Below are positions 1 to 9,164 of a stretch of DNA of 64,000 nt, piece by piece. Positions within the stretch are counted from its first letter, which is position 1. Each line of letters starts with the position of its first letter. This stretch comes from Gammaproteobacteria bacterium (GTDB lineage: Bacteria > Pseudomonadota > Gammaproteobacteria > Burkholderiales > Burkholderiaceae_D): NCBI GenBank assembly GCA_903970185.1, contig CAJCIC010000084.1, positions 1-64,000 of the forward strand. The letters are read 5' to 3'. The position numbers and the translations under genes are program-made. Under the pieces are notes generated by a model. It ran no database searches. It had not been told where the DNA came from and was given only the letters and a program-made list of their open reading frames with translations.

Positions 1-636
1 GCCGGTCTCCGGGTCGCGCACGTCGGGGCCTTGCAGGCCGAACCCCGCCATGCTGATGAACAGCATCGCGCTGTCGCCGGTGTCGACGACCGCCATGTTG
101 CCCCACGGGCCGTTGATGGTCGGCCCCGTCCAGGTCGCCACCAGCTGACCTTTGGGATCGAGCACCAGCAGGCAGCCGTCGCCCTTGGTGCGGGTGGTGC
201 CGTCGGTGCTCGGTGTGCTGCCGACGATGATCCAGCCGGTCTTGAGCATGGTCATCGCGGTCGTCAGACCGACGCCGCCCGGGCATTGCGCGACCCGCTG
301 CGGCAGCTTTGCGAACAGGGTCGTCGCCTTGGTCGACGGCCGGTAGAGGATGATGGTGCCGCCGGTGCCCTGCAGGTTCGACACGTTGTTGAAATTGTCG
401 ACCAGCACGTCGTCCTTCTCGATCACGCCGGCGGATACCGGCGCGACGACGATGGCATAGGGGTTGAGATCGCCATTGTCCGCCACTGTCGAGGTCAGGG
501 TGACGTGTCGGTGAATCGTCTCCAGCAGGCCTTTCGGCTCGTCCGGCCACGCTGGCGTGACCGCGGCCGTGATGGCGAGGGCCGCGGCCAGGGCGGAAAG
601 ATGCGGCCACTGAAAACGCGAGAGCTTGGGCACCAT
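1..636 (-). CDS. Secreted protein of unknown function, possibly beta-propeller (3' end outside window)
   Basis: This reading frame is open from the window edge to an ATG at 636, the only start after an in-frame TAG, with AGAAGG about 9 bases upstream. The visible 212 residues begin with a hydrophobic export signal (about residues 10-30). The rest is rich in short beta-type segments ending in Gly/Thr/Asp, with stretches such as GGTIILYRPS and GDGCLLVLDPKGQL, which suggests a repeat-built propeller of NHL or YVTN type. It lies 26 bases behind the porin gene and shares its iron-type promoter. I do not recognise a precise family; the C-terminus lies beyond position 1. Confidence 0.7.
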   Translation of the reverse strand, partial: MVPKLSRFQWPHLSALAAALAITAAVTPAWPDEPKGLLETIHRHVTLTSTVADNGDLNPYAIVVAPVSAGVIEKDDVLVDNFNNVSNLQGTGGTIILYRPSTKATTLFAKLPQRVAQCPGGVGLTTAMTMLKTGWIIVGSTPSTDGTTRTKGDGCLLVLDPKGQLVATWTGPTINGPWGNMAVVDTGDSAMLFISMAGFGLQGPDVRDPETG

Positions 637-662
637 GAATTTCGCCTTCTAGGGATCCGGGC

Positions 663-2117
663 TCAGAACAGGATGTTGGTCCGCACGCCGATCACGAACT
701 CGTCGCCGACGCGCTGAGTGGGATTGTTGGGATTCAAGACGCCGCCGCCCGGGTTGAACACGTATTGGAGATCCGGCTGGATCTGCCACCAAGGGGTCGC
801 CTGATACTGGTAGGTCGCCTCGATGAAGAATTCACCACTTCGAACCGGCGTCGGAATGCCCGTTGCCACGATCGTGTCGCGATCGAGCGCGGCTGCGTCG
901 TGGCTGACGTGGGCGTAGCCGATGCCAACGCCGAAGGTGTCGTCGGTGCGATAGATGAACGGGCTGTGAAAGACCATGCCGGCATTCAAGCTGAAGTCGA
1001 TCAGGTTGCGATTGGCAAGCGGGGTGCCCATGGCGCGTGCGAACAGCGAGATGGTGCGATTCGGATCGGTCTCTGAGCGCCACACCAGCTGGTCGGCAAC
1101 CGCATACAGGGCATAGTCGCCGTGATGCTGCCGCGGCATGCCGTCGCTGGCCTGCGATGCCAGCGACAAGCCGTTGACATCAAAGCGCTGGTCGGAAAAC
1201 TGTTCGGTGTCGTACCAGGCGCCGATACGGTAAGTCCAGCCGAGCGGCGGACTCTCGCCTGGCTCGACCATGCTGCCGAGGGCGGGATAGGAAAATTGCG
1301 CCTCGATGATGGACAGGGTGCCGTTGCCGGTCGGAAACGTCGTGCCCGAAGCGTTTTGCACCTGGGGATCACCGCTGCTGTTGGCAACCGGACTGCCGCT
1401 GTAGACGCCTGCAAGAATCTGCACGCCATTGACCGGGCGCACGCTGATGCGGGCGCCAGGTGCCGAGAGCGGGTAGGCCGGGCCGCCCGCGGGCAGATCG
1501 GCAGACGGCAGCATCGGCCAGCCGAACATGGTATTGACGAAATACAGTGCGTCGCTGCTGACCATGTACTCCTGATCGAGGCTTTGCAGGCCGACTTTCA
1601 CATCGAGCCGGTCTTCCTCGAGAAATTTCTGGTCGTACCAGAGTTCCCAAAGGCGCGTCGCGCGATCGGCCTCGATGCCGCTTGCGGTCTGCAACGAGTC
1701 GAGGTTGCCGGCACTCAGATTGGTGCCGTGGATCTGCAGGCCGCTGACATTGAAAAGGCCGCCGTAATAGCCAAAGGCCCGTTGCGTATTGACTTGCAGC
1801 ACGGCCTGGGTCAGTCCGTCATAGTCAAAGCCGCGGCGCACACCGCCGCTGGTATTGCCGAGATATTCGCTCGTCTCCTGGATGGAAAGGGTCGCACCAT
1901 AGCGGCTAAGCCACGAGCGCAGCCCCCACATGTCGCCAAGAAACGTGCTGCTGCGATCCAGGTTGTCCAGAAATCCGAAAGGACCCTCATCGGTCTGGGT
2001 TTGTCCTGCCTCGCTTGCCGCCGGAATTGAGATCGGCGGCGGCGCGGCCGGTGCGTTCATGGCCAGCGAAGAAAACGCCATCAACAGCGCGGTGCGAACA
2101 ACTGCCTCTTTCCACAT
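663..2117 (-). CDS. OprB-family carbohydrate-selective porin
   Basis: Outer-membrane porin of 484 residues, the usual length for the OprB family. A signal peptide covers about residues 1-25 (ending NAPAAPPP). The mature part starts with the family-type block LGDMWGLRSWLSRYGATLSI, continues with alternating beta-strand segments, and ends in Phe (VIGVRTNILF), as outer-membrane barrels do for Bam recognition. OprB homologues let sugars or other small solutes through the outer membrane. The gene is the first of a two-gene unit and has a Fur-like palindrome about 45 bases upstream of its start, so here the porin may serve iron-limited growth; the substrate cannot be told from sequence. Confidence 0.88.
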   Translation of the reverse strand: MWKEAVVRTALLMAFSSLAMNAPAAPPPISIPAASEAGQTQTDEGPFGFLDNLDRSSTFLGDMWGLRSWLSRYGATLSIQETSEYLGNTSGGVRRGFDYDGLTQAVLQVNTQRAFGYYGGLFNVSGLQIHGTNLSAGNLDSLQTASGIEADRATRLWELWYDQKFLEEDRLDVKVGLQSLDQEYMVSSDALYFVNTMFGWPMLPSADLPAGGPAYPLSAPGARISVRPVNGVQILAGVYSGSPVANSSGDPQVQNASGTTFPTGNGTLSIIEAQFSYPALGSMVEPGESPPLGWTYRIGAWYDTEQFSDQRFDVNGLSLASQASDGMPRQHHGDYALYAVADQLVWRSETDPNRTISLFARAMGTPLANRNLIDFSLNAGMVFHSPFIYRTDDTFGVGIGYAHVSHDAAALDRDTIVATGIPTPVRSGEFFIEATYQYQATPWWQIQPDLQYVFNPGGGVLNPNNPTQRVGDEFVIGVRTNILF

Positions 2118-2161
2118 GTGCTCTAAGTTTTCAGTACCGGCGCGGCCTGATGGTTTTCCGT

Positions 2162-2180
2162 AATAAGAACAATTCTCATT
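2162..2180 (-). promoter_or_regulatory. Fur-box-like operator upstream of the porin
   Basis: The plus strand reads AATAAGAACAATTCTCATT, a 19-bp inverted repeat (AATAAGAA / TTCTCATT, 7 of 8 positions paired) of the GAGAAT...ATTCTC type typical of ferric uptake regulator boxes. It sits 45-63 bases upstream of the porin ATG at 2117, where it would overlap the promoter. It is local and AT-rich in GC-rich surroundings. The match is read by eye. Confidence 0.65.
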
Positions 2181-2664
2181 TAGTTTCGCATTAATGTCAA
2201 GGGCAGGATTCTCGGCCTCCCGGTCCGCCCCGAGCGAGGCGGCCCTGACTGCGCGATGGGCCAGAGGCGGCCATTCGCCATCAGAATTCCCGTCGCCTTT
2301 TCCTCATAGGGCGGCGCTCTGGCCCGGTTGGCGACGGGCCCAGGGCCGGTTTGGCGTGACGTTGGAGGCAGGCCGCTGGCACCCAAACACGATGTCCCCA
2401 GCGGGCGCTAAAGAGGTTTCGAATGGCGAACTTTCTTGTAAGATGGGTCGCAAGCGCTCGGGCGTTTCTCACCTCGTTCGCGCGAGGTCGATGCGACTTC
2501 ATTTGCGTATCCACCGATTTCCCAGGCTGGCTCACGTGCACCTTGCGCCTCTTCGCAACATGCGCTCTGGATTCATGCGTGGAAATGGCGCGCAGGGACC
2601 GGTCTTAAGCGGGCGTCGCAGGCGCTGCGAAAGCGTTCGACAGATTGTGTTTTAGGGCTGACCC
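2181..2664. other. Non-coding gap between porin and membrane protein genes
   Basis: No frame in these 484 bases has a convincing protein: the open frames are Arg/Pro-rich and lack recognisable domains or a good ribosome site. Apart from the adjacent Fur-like site I see no repeat, RNA gene or terminator. Confidence 0.5.
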
Positions 2665-3231
2665 ATGAAGGCACTTCAGAGATTATTCGAACGCATCCAG
2701 GCTTTCGTGGGCAACCGCGACCCGCTTGTCGAGGAGGCTAACTGGGTTGCTTTCACGGTCGGCACGCATTTGCCGCTATGGCCGCTTTATATCTGGTGGG
2801 CAGCAGGCCCCCAGGCGTGGCCGACGTCGATTTGGACCATCACCTCGACGCCCTTTTTCCTGGCGGTGCCGTTCATCTCGCGCCGCGACGGCTATTGGGG
2901 GCGGGTGGCGATGGTCGTGGTTGGCACGGGCAATACGGTCCTGACGCGGTGGGTCCTGGGTCCTGGCTGTGGCACCGAGCTTTTCTATGCGCCTTGTGCC
3001 GTGCTTGGCGCGATTCTTTTCAGGCGCAGCGAGCGCTGGTCGATGATCATCCTGTCGAGCCTGCCGCTCTTCGTCTTTACCGTCGCCTCGGGCTATTCGG
3101 GCTCGGGCCTGCACCATTACGACGAGAAAAGTGCGCATGGCATTTTCACGCTGAACCTGATCAGCGTGAGCGTCCTCGTTACCGCCTACGGCTGGCTCCA
3201 GGGGGTGTCCTACAAGCGCATGGAAACCTAG
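2665..3231 (+). CDS. Six-helix integral membrane protein of unknown function
   Basis: 188 residues with about six hydrophobic segments (near residues 38-50, 55-70, 80-98, 108-120, 128-142 and 160-176) and a short N-terminal amphipathic region. It has no catalytic or sensory domain attached. The shape resembles membrane sensor modules found ahead of kinases or cyclases, but no output domain follows. It ends 141 bases before cyoA on the same strand; the gap is large enough for cyoA to have its own promoter. Function unknown. Confidence 0.7.
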   Translation: MKALQRLFERIQAFVGNRDPLVEEANWVAFTVGTHLPLWPLYIWWAAGPQAWPTSIWTITSTPFFLAVPFISRRDGYWGRVAMVVVGTGNTVLTRWVLGPGCGTELFYAPCAVLGAILFRRSERWSMIILSSLPLFVFTVASGYSGSGLHHYDEKSAHGIFTLNLISVSVLVTAYGWLQGVSYKRMET

Positions 3232-3352
3232 CTTCGCGACCCGGTTTGCGGCAGTCTTGATCGACGCCTTGCGCGCGCGGCGCGAGCGGCAGCGGCTTGA
3301 TCCGGAAATTTTTTTCGTTTCGCTCGCGCGATTTCGCACGCTGGTGCAATAC

Positions 3353-3366
3353 CCGATTAAAATCGG
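3353..3366 (+). promoter_or_regulatory. Palindrome next to the cyoA ribosome site
   Basis: CCGATT-AA-AATCGG is a perfect 6-bp inverted repeat ending 6 bases before the first of two consecutive ATG codons of cyoA, and it overlaps the only ribosome-site-like bases (GGATAG). It could be an operator or a small mRNA hairpin that hides the start. No regulator is identified. Confidence 0.35.
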
Positions 3367-3372
3367 ATAGCG

Positions 3373-4266
3373 ATGATGAGCGCAGCCCAACGATACAGCC
3401 TCCTTCTGGTTCTCGCGTCGTGCCTTGCGGGATGCACCGGCGTGCTCGACCCCAAGGGCCCCGTTGGCGTCGCCGAGCGGCTCGTGCTGCTCGATTCGGT
3501 GTTCATCATGCTGGCCATCGTCATCCCGGTGATTCTGGCCACGCTCGGCTTTGCCTGGTGGTTTCGCGCAACCAATCCACGGGCGACCTATCGCCCGACA
3601 TGGGCGTTTTCCGGCCATCTCGAATTGATCGTGTGGGCCATCCCGACGCTCGTCATCACGTTCCTGGGTGGCATTGCCTGGTTCGGATCGCACCAGCTCG
3701 ATCCTTACAAGGCACTCTCCGATTCGGCCAAACCGCTCGAAGTCGAAGTCGTCTCGCTCGACTGGAAGTGGCTTTTCATCTATCCCGATGAAGGCATTGC
3801 CACGGTCAACCAGCTGGTTTTGCCGGTCGGCACACCGGTGCACTTTCGCCTGACGTCATCAGGTGTCATGAACAGTTTTTTTGTGCCGCAGCTGGGCAGC
3901 CAGATCTACACGATGGCGGGCATGACTTCGCAGGTCAGCCTGCAGGCCGATCAGGCGGGCACCTACGACGGCCTTTCCGCGCAGTTTAGCGGCGACGGCT
4001 TCGCTGACATGCGCTTTGCCGTGAATGCACTGGCTGCTGCTGACTATGCCAAATGGATCGCCAACGCCAAGGCCGGTAACTCGACGCTCGACGTTCCTGC
4101 CTACGTCGAACTCGCCCTGCCCAGCAAGAATGTCCCGGCCGTGACGTATAGCGCTGTGGCCAACAATCTGTTTGAGGCCGTCGTTGCACAAACCCTACCT
4201 GAGGCTCCGGCAGCGCCGGGCGATGCGGGCGGCCAGGACCAGCCACAGCCAAAAGAGAAAAGCTAA
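3373..4266 (+). CDS. cyoA: Cytochrome bo3 ubiquinol oxidase subunit II
   Basis: Subunit II of the proton-pumping quinol oxidase, 297 residues. The N-terminus is a lipoprotein signal with lipobox LAGC (Cys21), followed by two membrane helices (about 40-62 and 82-102) and a periplasmic cupredoxin-like domain. The block VMNSFFVPQLGSQIY is typical of CyoA. The Cys and His ligands of a CuA centre are absent, which excludes a cytochrome c oxidase subunit II. It directly abuts the next gene (TAA then ATG). The C-terminal tail is Pro/Gln/Ala-rich. Confidence 0.95.
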   Translation: MMSAAQRYSLLLVLASCLAGCTGVLDPKGPVGVAERLVLLDSVFIMLAIVIPVILATLGFAWWFRATNPRATYRPTWAFSGHLELIVWAIPTLVITFLGGIAWFGSHQLDPYKALSDSAKPLEVEVVSLDWKWLFIYPDEGIATVNQLVLPVGTPVHFRLTSSGVMNSFFVPQLGSQIYTMAGMTSQVSLQADQAGTYDGLSAQFSGDGFADMRFAVNALAAADYAKWIANAKAGNSTLDVPAYVELALPSKNVPAVTYSAVANNLFEAVVAQTLPEAPAAPGDAGGQDQPQPKEKS

Positions 4267-6918
4267 ATGCTCGGCAAACTGACCTGGTCGGCGATTCCGT
4301 TTAACCAGCCGATACCGCTTTTGACATCGATCCTCGTGATCCTCGCCATGCTGGCGATCCTCGCCTGGGTGACGGTGAAAGGCCATTGGCCGTACCTCTG
4401 GCGCGACTGGATCACGTCCGTCGATCACAAGCACATCGGCATCATGTATTGCCTGCTCGCGCTCGTCATGCTGATCCGCGGCTTTGCCGACGCGATCATG
4501 ATGCGCGGGCAACAGGCCGTCGCATTGCACGGGCAGGGATTCCTGCCGCCCGAGCATTTCGATCAGATCTTCTCCGCGCACGGCACGATCATGATCTTTT
4601 TCGTCGCCATGCCGTTCATGATCGGCCTCATGAATGTGATCGTGCCCCTGCAGCTTGGCGTGCGCGACGTCGCCTTCCCGACATTCAATTCGGTGAGCTT
4701 CTGGCTCACCGCCTCGGCCGTGCTGCTTGTCAACGCGTCGCTATTCATCGGCGAATTCGCCCAGACCGGCTGGCTTGTCTATCCGCCTTTGTCCGAGCTC
4801 AAGTTCTCGCCAGGCGTGGGTGTCGACTACTACCTCTGGGCGATCCAGATCTCAGGCATCGGCACGCTTTTGACCGGAATCAATTTCGTCACGACCATTC
4901 TCAAGGTGCGTGCGCCGGGCATGACCTACACGCGCATGCCGATCTTTTGCTGGACCGCGCTTGCCGCCAACCTGCTCATTGTCGCGGCATTTCCGATTCT
5001 CACCGCGAGCCTTGGCATGCTCCTGCTTGACCGCTATCTCGGCTTCCATTTCTTTACGACCGACCTGGGCGGCAATCCGATGATGTACATCAACCTCATC
5101 TGGGCCTGGGGTCATCCGGAAGTCTACATTCTCATCCTGCCTGCGTTCGGCGTTTTCTCCGAGGTGATCTCGACGTTCTCGGCCAAGCCGCTGTTTGGCT
5201 ACCGCTCGATGATCATCGCCACGATGGCGATCTGCATCTTGTCTTTCATGGTCTGGCTGCATCATTTCTTCACGATGGGTGCCGGGGCCGATGTCAACGG
5301 GTTCTTCGGCATCATGACCATGATCATCGCCGTGCCTACCGGCGTAAAAATCTTCAACTGGCTTTTCACCATGTGGGCCGGGCGGGTCCGCTTCGAAGTG
5401 CCGATGCTCTGGGCCATTGCCTTCATGGTGACCTTCGTTGTAGGCGGCATGACCGGCGTGCTGCTGGCCGTGCCCCCGGCCGATTTTGTCTTGCACAATT
5501 CGCTCTTTCTGGTTGCGCACTTTCACAATGTCGTGATCGGCGGCGTGCTGTTTGGCGCGTTCGCTGGCTACTCCTACTGGTTCCCCAAGGCATTTGGCTT
5601 CAAGCTTGACGAACGCTGGGGCAAGGCCGCGTTTGGCTTTTGGCTGGTCGGCTTTTACGTGGCCTTCATGCCGCTTTACGTGCTCGGCCTCGAGGGCATG
5701 ACGCGTCGCATGCAGCACTACGATGTTGACCGCTGGCAACCGTGGCTGCTGGTGGCAGCAGCAGGCGCCGTGCTGATTTTCGCGGGTATCGGCTGCCAGG
5801 CGATTCAGCTTGTCGTCTCGATCCGAAATCGCGAGGCCCTGCGTGACCACATCGGTGACCCGTGGGATGGACGCACGCTGGAATGGAGCACGAGCTCGCC
5901 GCCGCCGGAATTCAACTTCGCCGTCATGCCCGATGTCACGGGCGATGAAGCCTACTGGACGATGAAGCAAAGGGCCATCGAAGAACGTCGCCTGACCGAT
6001 CTGCCCAACTACAAGGCGATCGAGATGCCAAACAACAGTGCGACCGGCTTCGTTGTGTCATTTTTTGCCGTGGTGACCGGGTTCGCCCTGATCTGGCACA
6101 TCTGGTGGATGGTCATCGCAGGCCTTGCCGGTGCATTTGCGACCTTCGTGGTTTTCGCCTGGCGCGACCACTCCGAGCACGAGCTGCCTGCAAGCGAGCT
6201 GGCGCGCATCGACCTCTTAAGGCGCAACGCCCGCATTGACCTGGTCGAGGGGCGCGAGAAGCACATTACCCCTGTCAAGCTCGTCGCGGGGGGCGAAGGC
6301 GAGGATCCGCACAAGGTGCATGGCGGGCCACCTGATGGCGGCCACAAGGGGCCTGCGCCCAAGCGCATCCTCACCGGCTACGGATTCTGGATTTTCTTGC
6401 TGTCCGATTTCATCATTTTCGCTGGCTTCTACGCGGCCTACGCGGTGCTCTCGCACGCGACCGCCGGCGGCCCGACGCCAGTGCAGCTGTTCGATCTCAA
6501 GAACGTCGCGCTCGAGACGGCATTCCTTTTACTTTCGAGCTTTGCCTGCGGCATGGCCATGCTTGCCAGCAATGTGCGCAACATGCTCTGGACGCAGGTC
6601 GGCTACCTCGTCACGGGTGCCCTCGGCCTCGCCTTTCTGATCCTCGAAGTCACCGAGTTTGCGCACATGCTGGCGCAGGGCGCAGGCCCTGACCGAAGCG
6701 CATTCCTGTCGGCATTTTTTGCGCTGGTCGGCCTGCACGGCGTTCACGTGACGATCGGCCTGCTCTGGCTTGGCACCATGATGGCGCAGTATTGGGCGAA
6801 AGGATTCAGAGCCGACATCATGCGGCGCGGCATGTGCTTTGCGCTCTTTTGGCATGCGCTTGACATTATCTGGGTCGGAATTTTTACCAACGTCTATCTT
6901 TTGGGGACAGCTCCATGA
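4267..6918 (+). CDS. cyoB: Fused cytochrome bo3 oxidase subunits I and III (CyoB-CyoC)
   Basis: An 883-residue chain joining the catalytic subunit I (about 1-665) to subunit III (about 715-883) through a charged Gly/Pro-rich linker. In the CyoB part the haem b ligands His105 and His420, high-spin haem ligand His418 and CuB ligands His283, His332 and His333 are present, as are the cross-linked Tyr287, proton-channel Glu285 and Lys361, and quinol-site residues Arg71, Asp75, His97 and Gln100. The C-terminal part begins [20 protein letters not shown] and keeps the CyoC fold. E. coli and most relatives have separate genes. No cyoE (haem O synthase) follows in this operon. Confidence 0.95.
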   Translation: MLGKLTWSAIPFNQPIPLLTSILVILAMLAILAWVTVKGHWPYLWRDWITSVDHKHIGIMYCLLALVMLIRGFADAIMMRGQQAVALHGQGFLPPEHFDQIFSAHGTIMIFFVAMPFMIGLMNVIVPLQLGVRDVAFPTFNSVSFWLTASAVLLVNASLFIGEFAQTGWLVYPPLSELKFSPGVGVDYYLWAIQISGIGTLLTGINFVTTILKVRAPGMTYTRMPIFCWTALAANLLIVAAFPILTASLGMLLLDRYLGFHFFTTDLGGNPMMYINLIWAWGHPEVYILILPAFGVFSEVISTFSAKPLFGYRSMIIATMAICILSFMVWLHHFFTMGAGADVNGFFGIMTMIIAVPTGVKIFNWLFTMWAGRVRFEVPMLWAIAFMVTFVVGGMTGVLLAVPPADFVLHNSLFLVAHFHNVVIGGVLFGAFAGYSYWFPKAFGFKLDERWGKAAFGFWLVGFYVAFMPLYVLGLEGMTRRMQHYDVDRWQPWLLVAAAGAVLIFAGIGCQAIQLVVSIRNREALRDHIGDPWDGRTLEWSTSSPPPEFNFAVMPDVTGDEAYWTMKQRAIEERRLTDLPNYKAIEMPNNSATGFVVSFFAVVTGFALIWHIWWMVIAGLAGAFATFVVFAWRDHSEHELPASELARIDLLRRNARIDLVEGREKHITPVKLVAGGEGEDPHKVHGGPPDGGHKGPAPKRILTGYGFWIFLLSDFIIFAGFYAAYAVLSHATAGGPTPVQLFDLKNVALETAFLLLSSFACGMAMLASNVRNMLWTQVGYLVTGALGLAFLILEVTEFAHMLAQGAGPDRSAFLSAFFALVGLHGVHVTIGLLWLGTMMAQYWAKGFRADIMRRGMCFALFWHALDIIWVGIFTNVYLLGTAP

Positions 6919-7322
6919 CTATGCATGGTGACGATAATGGCGAGTTGGTCGAGGATTCAGCACCTGGCGATCAGGACGCGGGTGAGGCGGGAACTGCCGA
7001 CGGCATTCGCAACTACGCCATCGGTCTGGTCCTTGCAGCGGGTCTGACGGTCGCGTCGTTCTGGGTCGCAAGCGGCACCGATCTGATCTACTCCCCGGGC
7101 GTGGCGATGGCGCTGGCCGCGCTCGCGATCGGCCAGATGGGGGTGCATCTGGCGTTTTTCCTGCACATCACGACGGGTCCGGACAATATCAACAATGTGC
7201 TCGCCCTGGCGTTTGGCGTTCTCATCGTTGGCATCGTCATCGCAGGCTCGCTTTGGATCATGTATCACCTCAACGTCAACATGATGCCCGCCGGCATGAT
7301 GGACATGCATACGCAGCCGTAG
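6915..7322 (+). CDS. cyoD: Cytochrome bo3 ubiquinol oxidase subunit IV
   Basis: 135 residues with three membrane helices (about 33-52, 58-80 and 92-116) and the CyoD-type block [13 protein letters not shown]. The small subunit stabilises the oxidase during copper and haem assembly. The start overlaps the end of the fused subunit I/III gene by four bases (ATGA), so the two are translationally coupled; a second in-frame ATG lies at 6921. The acidic N-terminal extension and Met-rich C-terminus are slightly longer than in E. coli CyoD. Confidence 0.93.
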   Translation: MTMHGDDNGELVEDSAPGDQDAGEAGTADGIRNYAIGLVLAAGLTVASFWVASGTDLIYSPGVAMALAALAIGQMGVHLAFFLHITTGPDNINNVLALAFGVLIVGIVIAGSLWIMYHLNVNMMPAGMMDMHTQP

Positions 7323-7385
7323 GCGTAAAAGGCGCTGCGCATCATCGCGTGATGGCCGAGCGTTTCGGTCTGTGCGCAAAGCAAC

Positions 7386-8129
7386 TCAATGACCTGGCTT
7401 TCTGCGCAGGGCGGCGAAGGTCTCGGGTTCCCATTCACGGATGGCAACAAGCACACCGGTGCCGCGTCGCTGGGCAATCGGCTGGCGCAGGCTCTCGTCG
7501 TGCAGCGTCGAGAAGTGCTGACGCAGGCGCTGCACGTGTGACTGCAATTCCTCGTTTGCCCCCGCCGTGAGCATGCCGTGCACGAAGGTGAAGGTCTCGT
7601 TTTGGGCGGTGAATGTCGACTTCAGGAAGTCCTCCTGCCCCTTGGCCCGGAAGTAGGCGCGGATCGGCCCTTCGGCAAGCCAGTCGAAGTCGCGAGCGAC
7701 GTTCAGACGGACGCGGTTGCCCGGAAGCAGGTCGATCAGCCGTAATTTGTCGAGCTTGAGCATGTGGCCGATGCATTCCGCCTCGGTCAATTGATACTGG
7801 CTGACAATGTCGGCAAGGCCCCAATGGCTAAGCACGCAGGCCGCGACGAGAAACAGCTTCTCGCTGGCCATGATCTCCTTTTCCTGCGCGTGCGTGAGCT
7901 GCCTGATTTTCGGTTCATGCTCTGCCGCGCGCGCGACCAGCTCGACCATCGACAGATCGAGCAGCGCGGCGATCGCGGCAAGCCGCTCGAGCGTGAAATT
8001 GGATTCGGAAAACAGGCGCTTCACGCTCGGCTCGGAAAGCGCAAGCGCGGTCGCGACATCCTTGTAGGTCATGCCGCGCGCGCGCAGCTCGCGTTTGATC
8101 GTGTGCAAGAGCCGTTCGATTTCTGTCAT
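7386..8129 (-). CDS. XRE-family transcriptional regulator
   Basis: 247 residues. An N-terminal Cro/CI-type helix-turn-helix (about 5-62) reads MTYKDVATALALSEPSVKRL, a clear second-helix/recognition-helix pair. The remaining 180 residues are soluble and probably sense a ligand or mediate oligomerisation. The gene is convergent with cyoD and divergent from the ceramidase-like gene at 8247. The 117-base divergent region has a direct repeat and a palindrome that could be its operator, so it may control itself and that neighbour. Confidence 0.85.
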   Translation of the reverse strand: MTEIERLLHTIKRELRARGMTYKDVATALALSEPSVKRLFSESNFTLERLAAIAALLDLSMVELVARAAEHEPKIRQLTHAQEKEIMASEKLFLVAACVLSHWGLADIVSQYQLTEAECIGHMLKLDKLRLIDLLPGNRVRLNVARDFDWLAEGPIRAYFRAKGQEDFLKSTFTAQNETFTFVHGMLTAGANEELQSHVQRLRQHFSTLHDESLRQPIAQRRGTGVLVAIREWEPETFAALRRKPGH

Positions 8130-8141
8130 GGCACCAGTATT

Positions 8142-8168
8142 GTTATCCGATACCTGGCAGGTTATCCG
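8142..8168. promoter_or_regulatory. Candidate operator for the XRE regulator
   Basis: An 8-bp direct repeat GTTATCCG occurs at 8142-8149 and 8161-8168, flanking the perfect inverted repeat ACCT-GGC-AGGT at 8152-8162. The arrangement lies 13 bases upstream of the regulator start and before the divergent gene, the usual place for an autoregulatory site. Confidence 0.4.
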
Positions 8169-8246
8169 GCGCGACAGAAAAGAACAAGGTTTCGGAATCC
8201 GCGAGCAGGCGCGATGCTAGGCACGTCCTGATCGCATGGAGTCGTG

Positions 8247-9080
8247 ATGAAGAGCCTGCTGCCTCGTGCAACCTTTCCGCTCGTTGTCGCCATCGTCTTG
8301 GCGCTCTTCGCATATGGACCGATCCACCAGCCCGAGCACTATCACGCGTTCGCCAGCCAGGGCGCATGGCTTGGCATTGCCAACGGCCAGAACGTGCTCT
8401 CGAACGCCGGTTTCGCAGGCGTTGGCATGTGGGGCCTGATTGCGCTTTGGCCGCATCGCCGCGACCCGCGACTGATGCAGGGCTGGTCGGGCTACCAGCT
8501 CTTCCTGATTTCCCTGATCCTGACCTCGCTGGGCTCGAGCTTTTACCACCTCGCGCCCGACAACGCGCGGCTCGTCTGGGATCGCCTGCCGATCGCGCTT
8601 GCCTCTGCGGGCCTGCTTGCCGCGGTGCACGCGGATACCAGCGTCGAGGGTGAATCGACCGGCTGGACCTTTTCGCTCGGCCTGTGTGCGATAGGTAGCG
8701 TCGCCTGGTGGTGGTCAAGCGGATTGCATGGCGAGGGTGACCTGCGTCCCTATCTTGTGATGCAAGTCAGCCCGCTCGTGTTCATTCCCCTTTGGCAACA
8801 CAACTTTGGCACCGAGCGCATCGAGCGCATCCTGTTTGGCTGTGCAATCCTTGTCTATGCGCTAGCCAAGCTCGCCGAAGTCGAGGATCAGGCCATCCTC
8901 GCATCTACCGGCTGGATCAGCGGCCATACCCTCAAGCACCTGCTTGCCAGCGGCGCCGCGGCACTCGTTGTCATGGCCCTGATCGATCGCGTGTCCGGCC
9001 AGGATCGAGAAAAGCCGATGCGCTTTGCGCAAGGCATGCGAGCCAAGGGTGCTGGCCAAACCGGCCCGACGATGCGATGA
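8247..9080 (+). CDS. Alkaline ceramidase-like integral membrane protein
   Basis: 277 residues with about seven membrane helices. The block SFYHLAPDNARLVWDRLPIA and the C-terminal SGHTLKHLLA give the His/Asp pattern of the alkaline ceramidase / CREST membrane hydrolase group, which use zinc held by His and Asp residues to cleave amide bonds. Bacterial members are often called phytoceramidase, but their substrate is unproven. A GTG at 8244 is also possible; ATG 8247 is chosen because GGAG at 8238-8241 is then 5 bases away. Confidence 0.75.
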   Translation: MKSLLPRATFPLVVAIVLALFAYGPIHQPEHYHAFASQGAWLGIANGQNVLSNAGFAGVGMWGLIALWPHRRDPRLMQGWSGYQLFLISLILTSLGSSFYHLAPDNARLVWDRLPIALASAGLLAAVHADTSVEGESTGWTFSLGLCAIGSVAWWWSSGLHGEGDLRPYLVMQVSPLVFIPLWQHNFGTERIERILFGCAILVYALAKLAEVEDQAILASTGWISGHTLKHLLASGAAALVVMALIDRVSGQDREKPMRFAQGMRAKGAGQTGPTMR

Positions 9081-9164
9081 CAGGTTGGTGCGGGGACGCT
9101 ATCATCGTTGCCATGCCGTCTCTTTGATGCGAAAGGGCGTTTGCAATCTGAATCGGGAGATTTC

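Noticed and set aside
2194-2655. Open frame of 153 codons on the plus strand before the membrane protein
   Set aside because: Arg/Pro-rich, no domain, no ribosome site, and it covers an intergenic region with competing frames; typical of chance frames in GC-rich DNA.
2776-3843. Long minus-strand frame of 355 codons opposite the membrane protein and cyoA
   Set aside because: Its sequence is His/Arg/Asp-rich shadow coding; the plus-strand genes have clear membrane and CyoA features.
3373-4266. Cytochrome c oxidase subunit II (CuA type)
   Set aside because: CuA Cys and His ligands are missing and the CyoA-specific block is present, so it is a quinol oxidase subunit.
4852-5970. Minus-strand frame of 372 codons within the fused oxidase gene
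   Set aside because: Rich in His, Arg and Asp, the mirror of membrane-helix codons; no homology signs.
7323-7385. Possible terminator CATCA...TGATG after cyoD
   Set aside because: Only five base pairs and no T-tract; too weak.
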